Of a DNA stretch of 64,000 nt, positions 28,977-38,108 are shown in pieces; the stretch's first letter is position 1, and the number at the start of each line of letters is the position of its first letter. The DNA is from Kalmanozyma brasiliensis GHG001 (taxonomy: Eukaryota > Basidiomycota > Ustilaginomycetes > Ustilaginales), in NCBI RefSeq assembly GCF_000497045.1, contig NW_015961970.1, positions 2,075,706-2,139,705 on the forward strand, given 5' to 3'. The notes beneath the pieces were generated by a model. That model was given only the letters and a program-made list of their open reading frames with translations. It searched no databases and was not told the DNA's origin. The translations under genes were made by a program, and so were the position numbers.

Positions 28977-29927
28977 ATGTCCGTCGCTTCCGCACTGCCA
29001 CTCTTGTCGCCTCTCGTGACGAGAATCCTCCAGCTCTCCGGGTTCCCTCCGCAGCTCAAGACCCGCGACCTGCAGCAAGTCTTCTCCGCCTACGAGGAAG
29101 AAAAGGGCGGCTACAAGATCAAGTGGGTGGACGACACCACTGCGCTCATCATCTTTGCCGACCCCGCCGTAGCCAAAAAGGCCTATCTGCGCACCATCAT
29201 GGCTCCTGCGCACCAGCTCATCAACGACAACGGCATCCCAGCCAAGATCAAGCCCTATGACGGCGACGATGCGAGTGCCATCATCTCCTCCGTTCTCAAC
29301 CGCCAACGCTCCCGTTCCAACGGCGGTATCCTCAGCAGTCCCACGAAGCAGCATGCCGAACTGGCAGCGCCCGCCACACCCGAAGCTAGTCCTGCAAAGC
29401 CTTTGCGGGGACACGCGCACACCCCTTCCTTCGGCCGCACCCCAGGCGGCGGTCACCGTCGCCAACAGAGCGGCTCCATCTCCAGCCTGCCACCCAAACC
29501 CGTCGCCGCTGCGCTGTTCGATGCGGCCAACGGCGGTCCCTCCCCCGCCAACCGCGTGCTCGCTGGCGTCGACACGCTCAGCGGCATTGCCGGTCTCCCC
29601 GCCAACCCCGTCATCGCAGCTCGAATGGCCGAGTCCCCCAGCAAGTCGCCCAGCAAGATGTCGCGCGACTCCAGCCGCACTTCGGACACGGGTCTCGAGT
29701 CGGATCTGACGAGTTTGACGCTGGGTAACATTACCAACAGCAAGAACGGCAACCTGTTCAAGAGTGCCACGGGCGAAGGGCTGCTCTCGGCACCGACGAT
29801 CTCAGGTGGTGTAGGAAAGCGTTTTAGTCCCAGCAGCACGCCGTCCAGGCAATCGCCGCTGCCACGACCGCCGTCCGGAGCCACATCGCCCTCAGGGGTC
29901 AGTCCGGCGGCTGCGACCGTTGGGTGA
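28977..29927 (+). CDS. protein with R3HCC1-type RRM-like domain and disordered tail
   Basis: 316 residues. Residues about 15-95 form a single RRM-like domain: ILQLSGFPPQLKTRDLQQVF, GGYKIKWVDDTTALIIFADP and AVAKKAYL. The KWVDDTxAL..F block is characteristic of the RRM-like domain at the end of R3HCC1/R3HCC1L and related proteins, but no R3H domain is present here. The rest is Ser/Pro/Ala-rich and disordered, with SPSKSPSK repeats and several SP sites. RNA or protein binding is likely, the partner unknown. The ATG at 28977 follows a long pyrimidine-rich leader and is the only sensible start. The stop is 188 bp from that of RSM22. Confidence 0.78.
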   Translation: MSVASALPLLSPLVTRILQLSGFPPQLKTRDLQQVFSAYEEEKGGYKIKWVDDTTALIIFADPAVAKKAYLRTIMAPAHQLINDNGIPAKIKPYDGDDASAIISSVLNRQRSRSNGGILSSPTKQHAELAAPATPEASPAKPLRGHAHTPSFGRTPGGGHRRQQSGSISSLPPKPVAAALFDAANGGPSPANRVLAGVDTLSGIAGLPANPVIAARMAESPSKSPSKMSRDSSRTSDTGLESDLTSLTLGNITNSKNGNLFKSATGEGLLSAPTISGGVGKRFSPSSTPSRQSPLPRPPSGATSPSGVSPAAATVG

Positions 29928-30115
29928 CGAGCAAGGAGGTTGCGATGACACGTTTGATCTGGCCGCTCGTTCCGGCCCGTGTTTGTCGCAGTCGCCTTAC
30001 TCTTTATCTCACATGTGCATTAGTTTTAGTTTCAACAACAGTCTTCTCGTTTTTCTCCATTTCCCCCGCGTGAGAGTGTCTATGGTCTGAATATACGACG
30101 GTTCGACGGACGCGA

Positions 30116-32980
30116 TCAATTGCCGAAGAGCTCGCCATCCCAATCGCCCCGACTCTTCTTCCTCGACGACCTCCTCACTTTCCCTCCACCTGGCTGTTTG
30201 GACTGCAAACTGCTTTGGAACCCATCTCCCTCGTCTTCGCCAAACCTCGGTGATTGGCGTGTGACGACATTCGTTCTGGTCTTGGTCAACTTGGCGCTGG
30301 TCTTGTTGCCACCGTGGTCCCACTTGTTGGCGTAATTGATGTTGAGTCGTTTGACCTGTTTTTTGGTGGGTGTGACGAGGTTGGGTGAGATGAGGCGGTA
30401 GGAAGCTTCGCCTCGATCCACCTTTTTGTCACCGGTCGGGGGAAGGTCGTCAAACAGCTCGGCTAGGATGGAATCTGCATCCTCGTCCTCGTCCAGACCA
30501 GTGATCTCGAATCCCTTCTTGCCCTTTTGTTGAGCTCCGCTGTTGAGCTTGCTCGGCGCACGCAGCACCAGCCTCTCCATCAGATCTCCTTCACCCTCCA
30601 CGCCGGAGTACTCCAGAGCCGTTATGGGGTTGAGAGCTTTCACGACGGAGCGCGAGCGCGAGGGGTGCGGGAACAGATCCCCCCACTTAGCCTTGCGCGC
30701 ATCCTGATACGCCTGCTTGCCCGACGCCTTGGAGATGGTGAACCGCTCAATGTTGCCCGTGGCGCAGCAGGCATCGAGCGTCACATGACCCCCCTTTTTC
30801 AGCGGAGACTTGATGAGACGCGGCCAGGAGTAGGATTCGAGTCGCATGGCCAGCTCCGATTCGGCGGAGGGGGCGGGAAGGGTGATGGTGCCGTCCTCGT
30901 TCGGTGCTAGGGCGGGTGGGGAAGAGAAGGAGGAGGAGGTGGTGGTGGTGGTGGTGGGCATGGTGGTGCGGATGGACGCCATGATGGCGTCGAGCTGCTC
31001 GGGCGCCAGTTGGGGAGGGGAGGAGGGGTCGTTGGAGTTGGCGGCGAACTCGGCCTTGAGTGCGTCCGGAAGGAGCTTGAGAAGCTCCTCCATTGCTTGG
31101 TCGTCCGAGCCCTCCTCTACGGTGCCTGCCGCTGCATCAGCACCCGCGGTGAGCGCTGCATTCGCGTCAACCTCCTGCAGTGTCCTCCGTTCCGCACTTG
31201 CCTGCTTGGCAGCACGAAGGAGGTCCAAGATCCCCGTCTTGGTCTTTCCCGCCTCCGCCTTCAACTGCTTCACCATCCCCTCTACCTCCTTCGCATCCTC
31301 ACCCCCATCCAGCCGTCGCTGCGCCTCACCAACCAGACTCGGCCTCTCCCCACGCTTGACGACCACATAGCTGTACCCAGCATTCTCCTCACCCCGATCG
31401 CTGTGCTTGGTTCTTCTCAAGAAGGTCGGCGTGTGGAAACGCGCTGTGAACCCGCAAATGTCACTCGACTTGGCCGGGTTGCCCGTGTCCGCCCTGGCGC
31501 CCACCGCTTCTGCTACCGACGAGGAGATGGCAAACGGATGCAGCAGCGGACACGGCTTGTCGTGCGAGCAGGGTGCGACCACGTGCGCGCCCTCGGAGTC
31601 CTGCTTGCCGAGCTGGAGCAGCTGCGCTCGGGCAGAGGCGATGCTTGCAAACCCACGAGGAGAGGCGGCGTCGATGATGACGATGACCGAGGCGCCAGAG
31701 GCCCACATGGCCGAGACAGCCTCGAAACGGTTCGCATCGCTGGTCATCAGGCTGAGGGCGAAGGCGGAGAGCGCGAGGGAGCGACTGGAGGAGCCGATGG
31801 AGACGAGGTCTTTGGACAGGGGCACGGATTGGAACGTCTTGGAGACAGAGGCCATGGCAGACTTGGGGCCGGTAAAGTAGTCTAGTGTCGGCTGGTCTTC
31901 GGTGGCTTCTTCCGAGTCAGCATCTTCAGTCTCGGCGGGCTTGACCGCTTCTGCAGACTCCTGCTCGTAGTAGGTGCGTCCATCAACTTCGATTTCCTCG
32001 CCTTCGTCCTTGAGCTTGACCTCTCTCTCGGCCTTTGGAGGGTCCGCGGGGGAGGCGTTGGATGCAGAGCTCTGCGCCACCTTCTTGCCGCTCTTGAGCA
32101 GGTTAGGTCGGCGATCGAAGCCGTGATACTGTTGTACGGATGTGGAGCTGCCCGAGGTAGGCTCCTCCTCCCTGAACACTTGCGCTGCGGCCCACAACCC
32201 TTCGCCAGCAGCACAGTCAAAGTCAAGCACGGTTTTGGGCGTCCATCGAGGCAGAGCCTGCTCCATTTCTTCGGCGGATCCCTCAACGGGACTTCGAGTC
32301 GACAGACGCTGACGAACCTCGGAGAGCACAGCAAGAATCGCGGCGTAACGCTGCGGCGAGACGGTCGCCAGATGGAGCAGAGACGATCGTTTGGGTGGGA
32401 TGTGTGCTGCTTCTGCCATGTGTTCTTGCGGATCGGTGAGGTGCGCCAACTTGAGATGGTCGGCACGTAAAAGCTTGGGGTCGTTGGCAGCAGCGATAAG
32501 CTGCGAGATGGCCCAGGCGACGTATTCGGGCAGGTAGATCGAGGAAGTGGACGTACCAGTGGGCGATGCGTACGACAGAGCGAGCTGATCGTCCTCTTCT
32601 TCCTCTTCTGCTGTTCGTTGTGGCTGCTCTGACGAGGCTACTTCGGAGAGGCTAGGTGACGCGTACGTGGCGTGGCGACTGGTACCGAATCGAGCTGCTC
32701 GGGAACGTCGAGCTTGCGACGAGCTAAGGCTGAAGTGCCCGCTCATCTCGTCGTGTGTGTCCAAACTGTTTGCGCTCTGTCTTGTGCTGTAGGACGAGCC
32801 CATCATTGGCGGTCCTCCCGCTGCTAGCCTCTCGGAGGCTGTTGTCGACGCTTCGGCGGCTTTGGCCAGAGCGGCGGCTCTCGACGAGCTCGCAGAAGAG
32901 CTGGACGACACATTGCGGCCCGTGCCACTATGAGGCCGCAGCTTCGGCAGAAGGCTTCTAGACGAAAGAGCGGCCTTCAT
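30116..32980 (-). CDS. RSM22: mitochondrial ribosome assembly methyltransferase-like protein Rsm22 (METTL17)
   Basis: 954 residues from the first ATG (32978-32980); the frame extends upstream only to a GTG. The N-terminus (MKAALSSRSLLPKLRPHSG) is a good mitochondrial presequence. The Rsm22 domain begins near residue 155 with YLPEYVAWAISQLIAAAND, then the SAM-fold part WTPKTVLDFDCAAGEGLWAA. The Fe-S cysteines characteristic of METTL17 appear to be present: CSHDKPC, then DICGFTARFHTPTFLRRTKH, then DACCATGNIERF followed by KWGDLFPH. The protein helps assemble the small mitoribosomal subunit. It is longer than usual because of acidic, Ser-rich and Thr-rich inserts, including a run of six Thr encoded by a GGT repeat. 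Confidence 0.93.
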   Translation of the reverse strand: MKAALSSRSLLPKLRPHSGTGRNVSSSSSASSSRAAALAKAAEASTTASERLAAGGPPMMGSSYSTRQSANSLDTHDEMSGHFSLSSSQARRSRAARFGTSRHATYASPSLSEVASSEQPQRTAEEEEEDDQLALSYASPTGTSTSSIYLPEYVAWAISQLIAAANDPKLLRADHLKLAHLTDPQEHMAEAAHIPPKRSSLLHLATVSPQRYAAILAVLSEVRQRLSTRSPVEGSAEEMEQALPRWTPKTVLDFDCAAGEGLWAAAQVFREEEPTSGSSTSVQQYHGFDRRPNLLKSGKKVAQSSASNASPADPPKAEREVKLKDEGEEIEVDGRTYYEQESAEAVKPAETEDADSEEATEDQPTLDYFTGPKSAMASVSKTFQSVPLSKDLVSIGSSSRSLALSAFALSLMTSDANRFEAVSAMWASGASVIVIIDAASPRGFASIASARAQLLQLGKQDSEGAHVVAPCSHDKPCPLLHPFAISSSVAEAVGARADTGNPAKSSDICGFTARFHTPTFLRRTKHSDRGEENAGYSYVVVKRGERPSLVGEAQRRLDGGEDAKEVEGMVKQLKAEAGKTKTGILDLLRAAKQASAERRTLQEVDANAALTAGADAAAGTVEEGSDDQAMEELLKLLPDALKAEFAANSNDPSSPPQLAPEQLDAIMASIRTTMPTTTTTTSSSFSSPPALAPNEDGTITLPAPSAESELAMRLESYSWPRLIKSPLKKGGHVTLDACCATGNIERFTISKASGKQAYQDARKAKWGDLFPHPSRSRSVVKALNPITALEYSGVEGEGDLMERLVLRAPSKLNSGAQQKGKKGFEITGLDEDEDADSILAELFDDLPPTGDKKVDRGEASYRLISPNLVTPTKKQVKRLNINYANKWDHGGNKTSAKLTKTRTNVVTRQSPRFGEDEGDGFQSSLQSKQPGGGKVRRSSRKKSRGDWDGELFGN
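30939..30960. repeat. GGT/ACC trinucleotide microsatellite within RSM22
   Basis: A run of GGT units on plus, which encodes a Thr tract in the minus-strand RSM22 protein. It is in frame and likely to vary in length between strains. Confidence 0.7.
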
Positions 32981-33253
32981 TGCCAAGAGTTGAATGGAGG
33001 AGGTAGCAAGTGGCCGTGATGAGGGTCGAGTTGGAGCAAGAAGAAAAGGAAGAAAGCTGAGTCGGTCAAAAATCTTGAAGTTGGACCCTGAACTGCCAAA
33101 AGGCGAGTGCAGATCCACGCAGCTGAGCTTTGATTTCAAATGCACAACACTTCTCTCTCAGACCCAATCACTCAACAACCACCATCGCATCCAGGCAGGC
33201 CGCGAGACAACCACATGTCACTGCGCTCGTAGAGCGGCGGGCTATCAGCTCTC

Positions 33254-35170
33254 ATGTGGAAGCTGCTGCCGTGGTCCGGCAGAGGAGCATCCGGCTACCC
33301 ACAGCGCGAGTGCTTCTTCTGCTGCACCACCAGCACCATCCTTCCCCCTTACAAGCCAGACAGACTATCGAGAGACGCGAGCCAAGCACATACTGCCCAA
33401 TCGCCATCCAGTACAGCATCCTCAAGTACTTCAGCCATATCGACCGGCACTATCACCAACTGGTTCTGCTCGAGCTGTCACTGCCAGAATGTCGCCAACG
33501 AAGACGGCACCCCCGTCGAGCAGTACACTCGGCCGATGTGGGATGAAGCATGGAACCGCGACCGAAGCCAACTGATGCGACACACACGGCCGCAAGCATC
33601 GATTCCGGCGAAAGGATCACTTGTGTCTTCTTCTGTTCGTTCCGCCTTTTCCTCCCAAGTCATCGCCAAGAATGGCACCTTCACTTTCTGCCACACATGT
33701 CAGACAAATCAGGTTCTCACCCTCAACATGCTCGCAGACTACCTACCAAGCGAAGACGATCCAGAATACCAGCAAAAGCTTAGCCTCCTGTCCGAATACG
33801 AAGCTTCACTAGCTTCACGATACCCGCCGGTCTGCTCGGACTGTGCACCCAAAGTGCAGGAGAGGATCGCAGAGCGCGACCAGTTTGCGCGCAGTTGGAG
33901 CCTTGGGAGATGGTTAGACCTCAAGAAGAAGGCGTCCAAACTCGATCTCGCGGATGACGGCCATCCCGCATTGTCAGCCTTGAAGACGTCACCTGCGCAC
34001 ATGGCTGCAGGCTCGCATGCTCAGTCGCACGCGCAGCAGAATTTTTCGCCCAGGGGACGTCTCAGGCTAGACAAAGGGTCCCCGTCTGCCATGGCTCTGT
34101 TCGCGATTGTCAACCTCTGTATTTGGGCTAGCTACACGACCGCAGCGTTGTGGCCTGATCACGCTGTAGCCAAAATGCAGGACGTGATTGCCCGACTTCG
34201 GACAGAATCAGCCTGGTCGCTCGCATCCATAGCAACCTTCTTTCTTCTGTCGAGGCTGTTCATCGAGACCAGCCAGATGGAGCCACTCAAGCGCTCAATC
34301 GACCATGCCAGAGCACGTCAGATCCGCGTAGAGGCAAAAGGCTCGGGGCTCTGGAGGGCGACACAAGGCGTCGTACTTGTGCTGCGCCTCGCGATGCTTC
34401 TGTCGATGGTCTTGACGACCTTTTTTCGAGGCCGGCTCACGGAGCTGTTGGCGTGGATCGAAGTTACCTCGGGACAAAGTCGAGACGAGCTAATGCAGCT
34501 CGTCACGCTGACGTTGCTTATCAGCGAAGTTGGTCTGACAATGCTAGCCGCTGCGAAGCTTGGTGTGCGAGACCCGACTCCTCTTCAGCTCGTCTCGCGA
34601 CCCATCTTGGCCGACGAGCATCCCGCAAAGCTGGCGAGACCGGACGGACATCCTCTGCTGACCAGTCTCAGCTTGGATGATCGCGCTACTCTATCGTCCT
34701 CGACGTTCAGCCGCTTGGACGGTCAAGGAATATCTATCGGCTCCGCTCAAGACGATGATGTCAACGCCAGGATATCCCCGCCTCAACGCGACGCAGACGG
34801 TGACGCCATCATGGAAGACGCTGCGACGTATTCAGCTCGACGAGCGTCCACGTCTTCGGAGGACGACTGGAACCGAGGTTCGCCGCAAATTCCTCCAGCA
34901 TCCCTTCCAGCATGGGGCAGTCAGTGGCCACTCACAATGAAACCGAAGTCAAACAATGCAGCATCCTCTGCATCTACAGACAACAAGCCTCGACAAGCTT
35001 CGACCTACACCGATTTCCAGCTGGGCCCGCAGCGATTCTGGGAGCCACAAAAGCCGACTGGGCTCGAGGACGTCTTTGGTCGCGCAGTATCCCTTGACGA
35101 TCGACCGCAACAAGATGCAGCAGAGCTCAAAGATGATGCCAAGTGGTCCAAGTGGCTCGGCTTCTCTTGA
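33254..35170 (+). CDS. ima1: inner nuclear membrane protein Ima1 (Samp1/TMEM201/NET5 family)
   Basis: 638 residues. The N-terminal Ima1 domain has paired zinc-binding Cys motifs: ECFFC (19-23), WFCSSCHCQN (about 70-79), FCHTCQTNQ (about 145-153) and PPVCSDCAPKV (about 193-203), with the conserved LADYLPSEDD and SRYPPVCSDC contexts. Four hydrophobic segments follow, near 280-300 (ALFAIVNLCIWASYTTAAL), 317-335, 375-398 and 415-435. The Ser-rich C-terminal 200 residues face the nucleus or cytosol and end in KWSKWLGFS. Ima1 links the nuclear envelope to centromeric heterochromatin and LINC complexes in fission yeast. An insertion of about 45 Ser/Thr-rich residues separates the first two Cys pairs. 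It is divergent from RSM22 across 273 bp. Confidence 0.9.
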   Translation: MWKLLPWSGRGASGYPQRECFFCCTTSTILPPYKPDRLSRDASQAHTAQSPSSTASSSTSAISTGTITNWFCSSCHCQNVANEDGTPVEQYTRPMWDEAWNRDRSQLMRHTRPQASIPAKGSLVSSSVRSAFSSQVIAKNGTFTFCHTCQTNQVLTLNMLADYLPSEDDPEYQQKLSLLSEYEASLASRYPPVCSDCAPKVQERIAERDQFARSWSLGRWLDLKKKASKLDLADDGHPALSALKTSPAHMAAGSHAQSHAQQNFSPRGRLRLDKGSPSAMALFAIVNLCIWASYTTAALWPDHAVAKMQDVIARLRTESAWSLASIATFFLLSRLFIETSQMEPLKRSIDHARARQIRVEAKGSGLWRATQGVVLVLRLAMLLSMVLTTFFRGRLTELLAWIEVTSGQSRDELMQLVTLTLLISEVGLTMLAAAKLGVRDPTPLQLVSRPILADEHPAKLARPDGHPLLTSLSLDDRATLSSSTFSRLDGQGISIGSAQDDDVNARISPPQRDADGDAIMEDAATYSARRASTSSEDDWNRGSPQIPPASLPAWGSQWPLTMKPKSNNAASSASTDNKPRQASTYTDFQLGPQRFWEPQKPTGLEDVFGRAVSLDDRPQQDAAELKDDAKWSKWLGFS

Positions 35171-35848
35171 CGATGTGGTGTTCGTCACCACCGACGACGC
35201 CCAAATATGTCGTTCAGTCTTGCATCTAATGAAGATCTTACACACCAGCAAAACCCGCTAATCGATGAGCCGGCTCGGCACGAGTGGAGGTTTGATCCTG
35301 CAATTTTTCCAGCGGGATTAGCGAGGTCCTCGGAAGGTCACGGATCGGATGAGTTTTTTGAGCGAGCCAGAACGATTTGCGCCGAGACTTCCGATATGAC
35401 GGCGACGGTCAGAGTCGGTCTTGGATGCTATGGATGCGCACGAAGGAATCTCGTCGAGTGCGATGCTGTGCGTGTCACGAACCAGTTCCAAGCCAGATGC
35501 GCAGAGTCTACCGGACATGAGAATTCAGCGTCTGGACTCTCATGTTACTCGAGGCCTCGAGAAAAGAAGGTACTGCTCAGAGGCACCGTCGTGCACAGAC
35601 AGGGAGCGGAAAGGTTACTGGAGGAGGCAGTCGTGAGGGTGGGATGTATGAGATGCATGACGTTTCACGGGAGAGGTGTGTGTGTTGAAGAGCGGATGTG
35701 AGTGCAACAAGAGGCCGGTCACCAAAAAAAGTTGCGGTGAGCGCTGCTCTTTTCTTCCGATTGGCCGTGGATCTCGCATCTTTCCATCCTTCCATCCTCA
35801 TCCCTCTCTCACCCCATTACAACGATCCGCCATCTCATCCTCATCACA
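35171..35848. other. intergenic, 3' of ima1 and promoter of fumarase
   Basis: 678 bp. A 164-codon ATG frame (35207-35701) has no family match or signal peptide and is not called. C/T-rich sequence after 35750 probably marks the fumarase promoter and leader. Confidence 0.5.
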
Positions 35849-36977
35849 ATGGTTGCTCGATCTGTCGCTCTTCGCTCTCTCAGGGTATGTCCCACGCTCG
35901 CAACGATTCTTGGACCCAGTAGCAGCAGCAGTCTATCAGTATCAGCGACAACAGAAGAGACGGTCTAGAGGGCGGAATGCGATTCAGGAAGGAAATTTGG
36001 CTTCTGGAACGGGTGACACGGCCCAAAAATTTCAAGCGAGGTCGAGATCGCACGCTGCTGCCCGATTTCAACAGTCACAGGTGGAGCCTGGTCAAGGCGC
36101 AGCACGTTCGGCTTCGGTCCCACCAGGCAACGCAGCAATCGCCTTGGTTTCGAGTGCTGCCGCCCATTCGATGCATCTGTCTCAATGCGGGCACACCAAG
36201 CTTGACACTGTGTTGACCGGGACAGCCTCCACTCGGAAAGATGCGGGGTTGCATAAAGACCGCCGGGAGAAACTGGAAAAGTGATGCTTCTGGTCAGCCA
36301 GCAGTAGACAACGTTGGCCCGTTCGCTCCATTGTGCTTATAAGCTCGGCTGAATCTGCTGTCCGTCCTTCAACTGTCGATACTGCTTGCTTTCTTCCTCA
36401 TCGCCGCCATCATCATCGCTTCTTCCTTCTGGTTGCGCTGACACTTTGACCTTTCCTCCATTCATTCCATCAGGCCTCTGCTCGAGTCGTCCCACGTCTC
36501 GCTGTCCCCTCGGCTGCCCCCACCGTCACCCGAGCATTCGCCTCTTCCGCCTACATCATGGAGCAGGGCAAGTTCCGATCCGAGAAGGACACCTTCGGTC
36601 CTCTTCAGGTCCCCGCCGACCGATACTGGGGTGCCCAGACCCAGCGATCCCTCCAGAACTTTGACATTGGTGGACCTCAAGAGCGCATGCCCGAGCCCCT
36701 CATCGAGGCTTTCGGAGTCCTCAAGAAGGCTGCTGCCACCGTCAACAAGTCGTTCGGTCTCGACCCCAAGGTCTCCGACGCCATCTGCCAGGCTGCCGAC
36801 GAGGTCATCGCCGGCAAGCTCCACAGCCATTTCCCTCTCGTCGTCTTCCAGACCGGTTCGGGCACCCAGACCAACATGAACGTCAATGAGGTCATCAGCA
36901 ACCGTGCCATCGAGATCCTCGGCGGTGAGCTGGGCAGCAAGAAGCCCGTTCACCCCAACGACCACGTCAACATGAGC

Positions 36978-37010
<33 letters not shown>

Positions 37011-37976
37011 CACGTCGCTTCCGTCACCCAGATTACCAAGTCGCTCATCCCGGCGCTCGAGGAGCTTCGCGCTGCTCTCGACAAGAAGCGTGCCGAGTTT
37101 GACGACATTATCAAGATCGGCCGCACCCACTTGCAGGACGCTACGCCGCTGACGCTCGGTCAGGAGTTCTCGGGCTACGTCAAGCAGGTCGAGAACGGCA
37201 TCGAGCGCGTGAAGGCTGTCATCCCGCGTCTGTCGCAGCTCGCCCAGGGCGGTACAGCCGTCGGCACCGGTCTCAACACCTACATCGGTTTCGACAAGAA
37301 GGTTGCTGCCGAAATCTCCAACATCACGGGCCTGGCTTTCGAGACGGCGGAGAACAAGTTCGAAGCGCTCGCGGCGCACGATGCGATTGTCGAGGCGAGC
37401 GGCGCGCTCAACACGATCGCCGTGTCGTTCATGAAGATCGCTAACGACATCCGCTACCTCGGTTCGGGACCTCGTTGTGGTCTCGGCGAGCTGAGCCTGC
37501 CGGAGAACGAGCCGGGATCGAGCATCATGCCCGGCAAGGTGAACCCGACGCAGTGCGAGGCGCTCACCATGGTCGCCGCTCAGGTCATGGGCAACAACAC
37601 CACCATCAGCGTCGCAGGCTCCTACGGCCAGTTTGAACTCAACGTCTTCAAACCCGTTCTCGTCAAGAATCTCCTCCAGAGCATCCGGCTGCTCGCTGAC
37701 GGCGCAAGGAGCTTCACCAAGAACTGCGTCGTCGGCATCGAGGCTAACAGAGACACGATTAACAAGATCCTCAATGAGAGTCTGATGCTGGCTACGATCC
37801 TCAACAGCCATTTGGGTTACGATAATGTTGCGGCGGCCGCCAAGAAGGCGCACAAGGAGGGAACCAAGTTGGTGGATGCGACTGTGGCGCTCGGGTTGAT
37901 GACCGAGGAGGAGTTCAAGAAGATTGTTAGGCCCGAGTTTATGTTGGGTCCCACCGAGTACAAGGGCAAGAACTGA
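35849..37976 (+). CDS. FUM1: fumarate hydratase, class II (two exons, mitochondrial presequence)
   Basis: Exons 35849-35884 and 36474-37976 join in phase 0 (donor AGG|GTATGT, acceptor CATCAG) to give 512 residues. Exon 1 ([12 protein letters not shown]) plus the start of exon 2 ([20 protein letters not shown]) form a mitochondrial presequence. The enzyme body is class II fumarase: [53 protein letters not shown] and the signature [16 protein letters not shown]. The enzyme hydrates fumarate to malate in the TCA cycle, and a cytosolic pool also acts in fumarate scavenging and DNA damage response. The ATG at 36558 ([14 protein letters not shown]) starts precisely at the mature enzyme. The intron is 589 bp, much longer than others in this window. 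Confidence 0.96.
36336..36343 (+). promoter_or_regulatory. TATA-like element inside the fumarase intron
   Basis: CTTATAAG sits about 215 bp before the internal ATG at 36558 and is followed by C/T-rich sequence like that seen at other promoters in the window. It could drive a shorter transcript for cytosolic fumarase. This is inference. Confidence 0.35.
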
Positions 37977-38108
37977 GCGGCGAGTCAGAGAACTCGCATC
38001 TGTTGCTCGTCGCTGTTAGTATTGCTTTCAAAATGACACACCATCACATAGCGTTGCGGTCTGTGGGAGAGGAGATGGCTGTGATTGATGTGCGTGTTAT
38101 GCTGGGTT

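Noticed and set aside
35207..35701. A 164-codon, Cys-containing frame upstream of fumarase
   Set aside because: Has an ATG but lacks a signal peptide, has no recognisable fold and lies where the ima1 3' end and fumarase promoter are expected.
36462..37853. A 463-codon antisense frame in fumarase
   Set aside because: Lies opposite a nearly invariant enzyme sequence and shows no family of its own.
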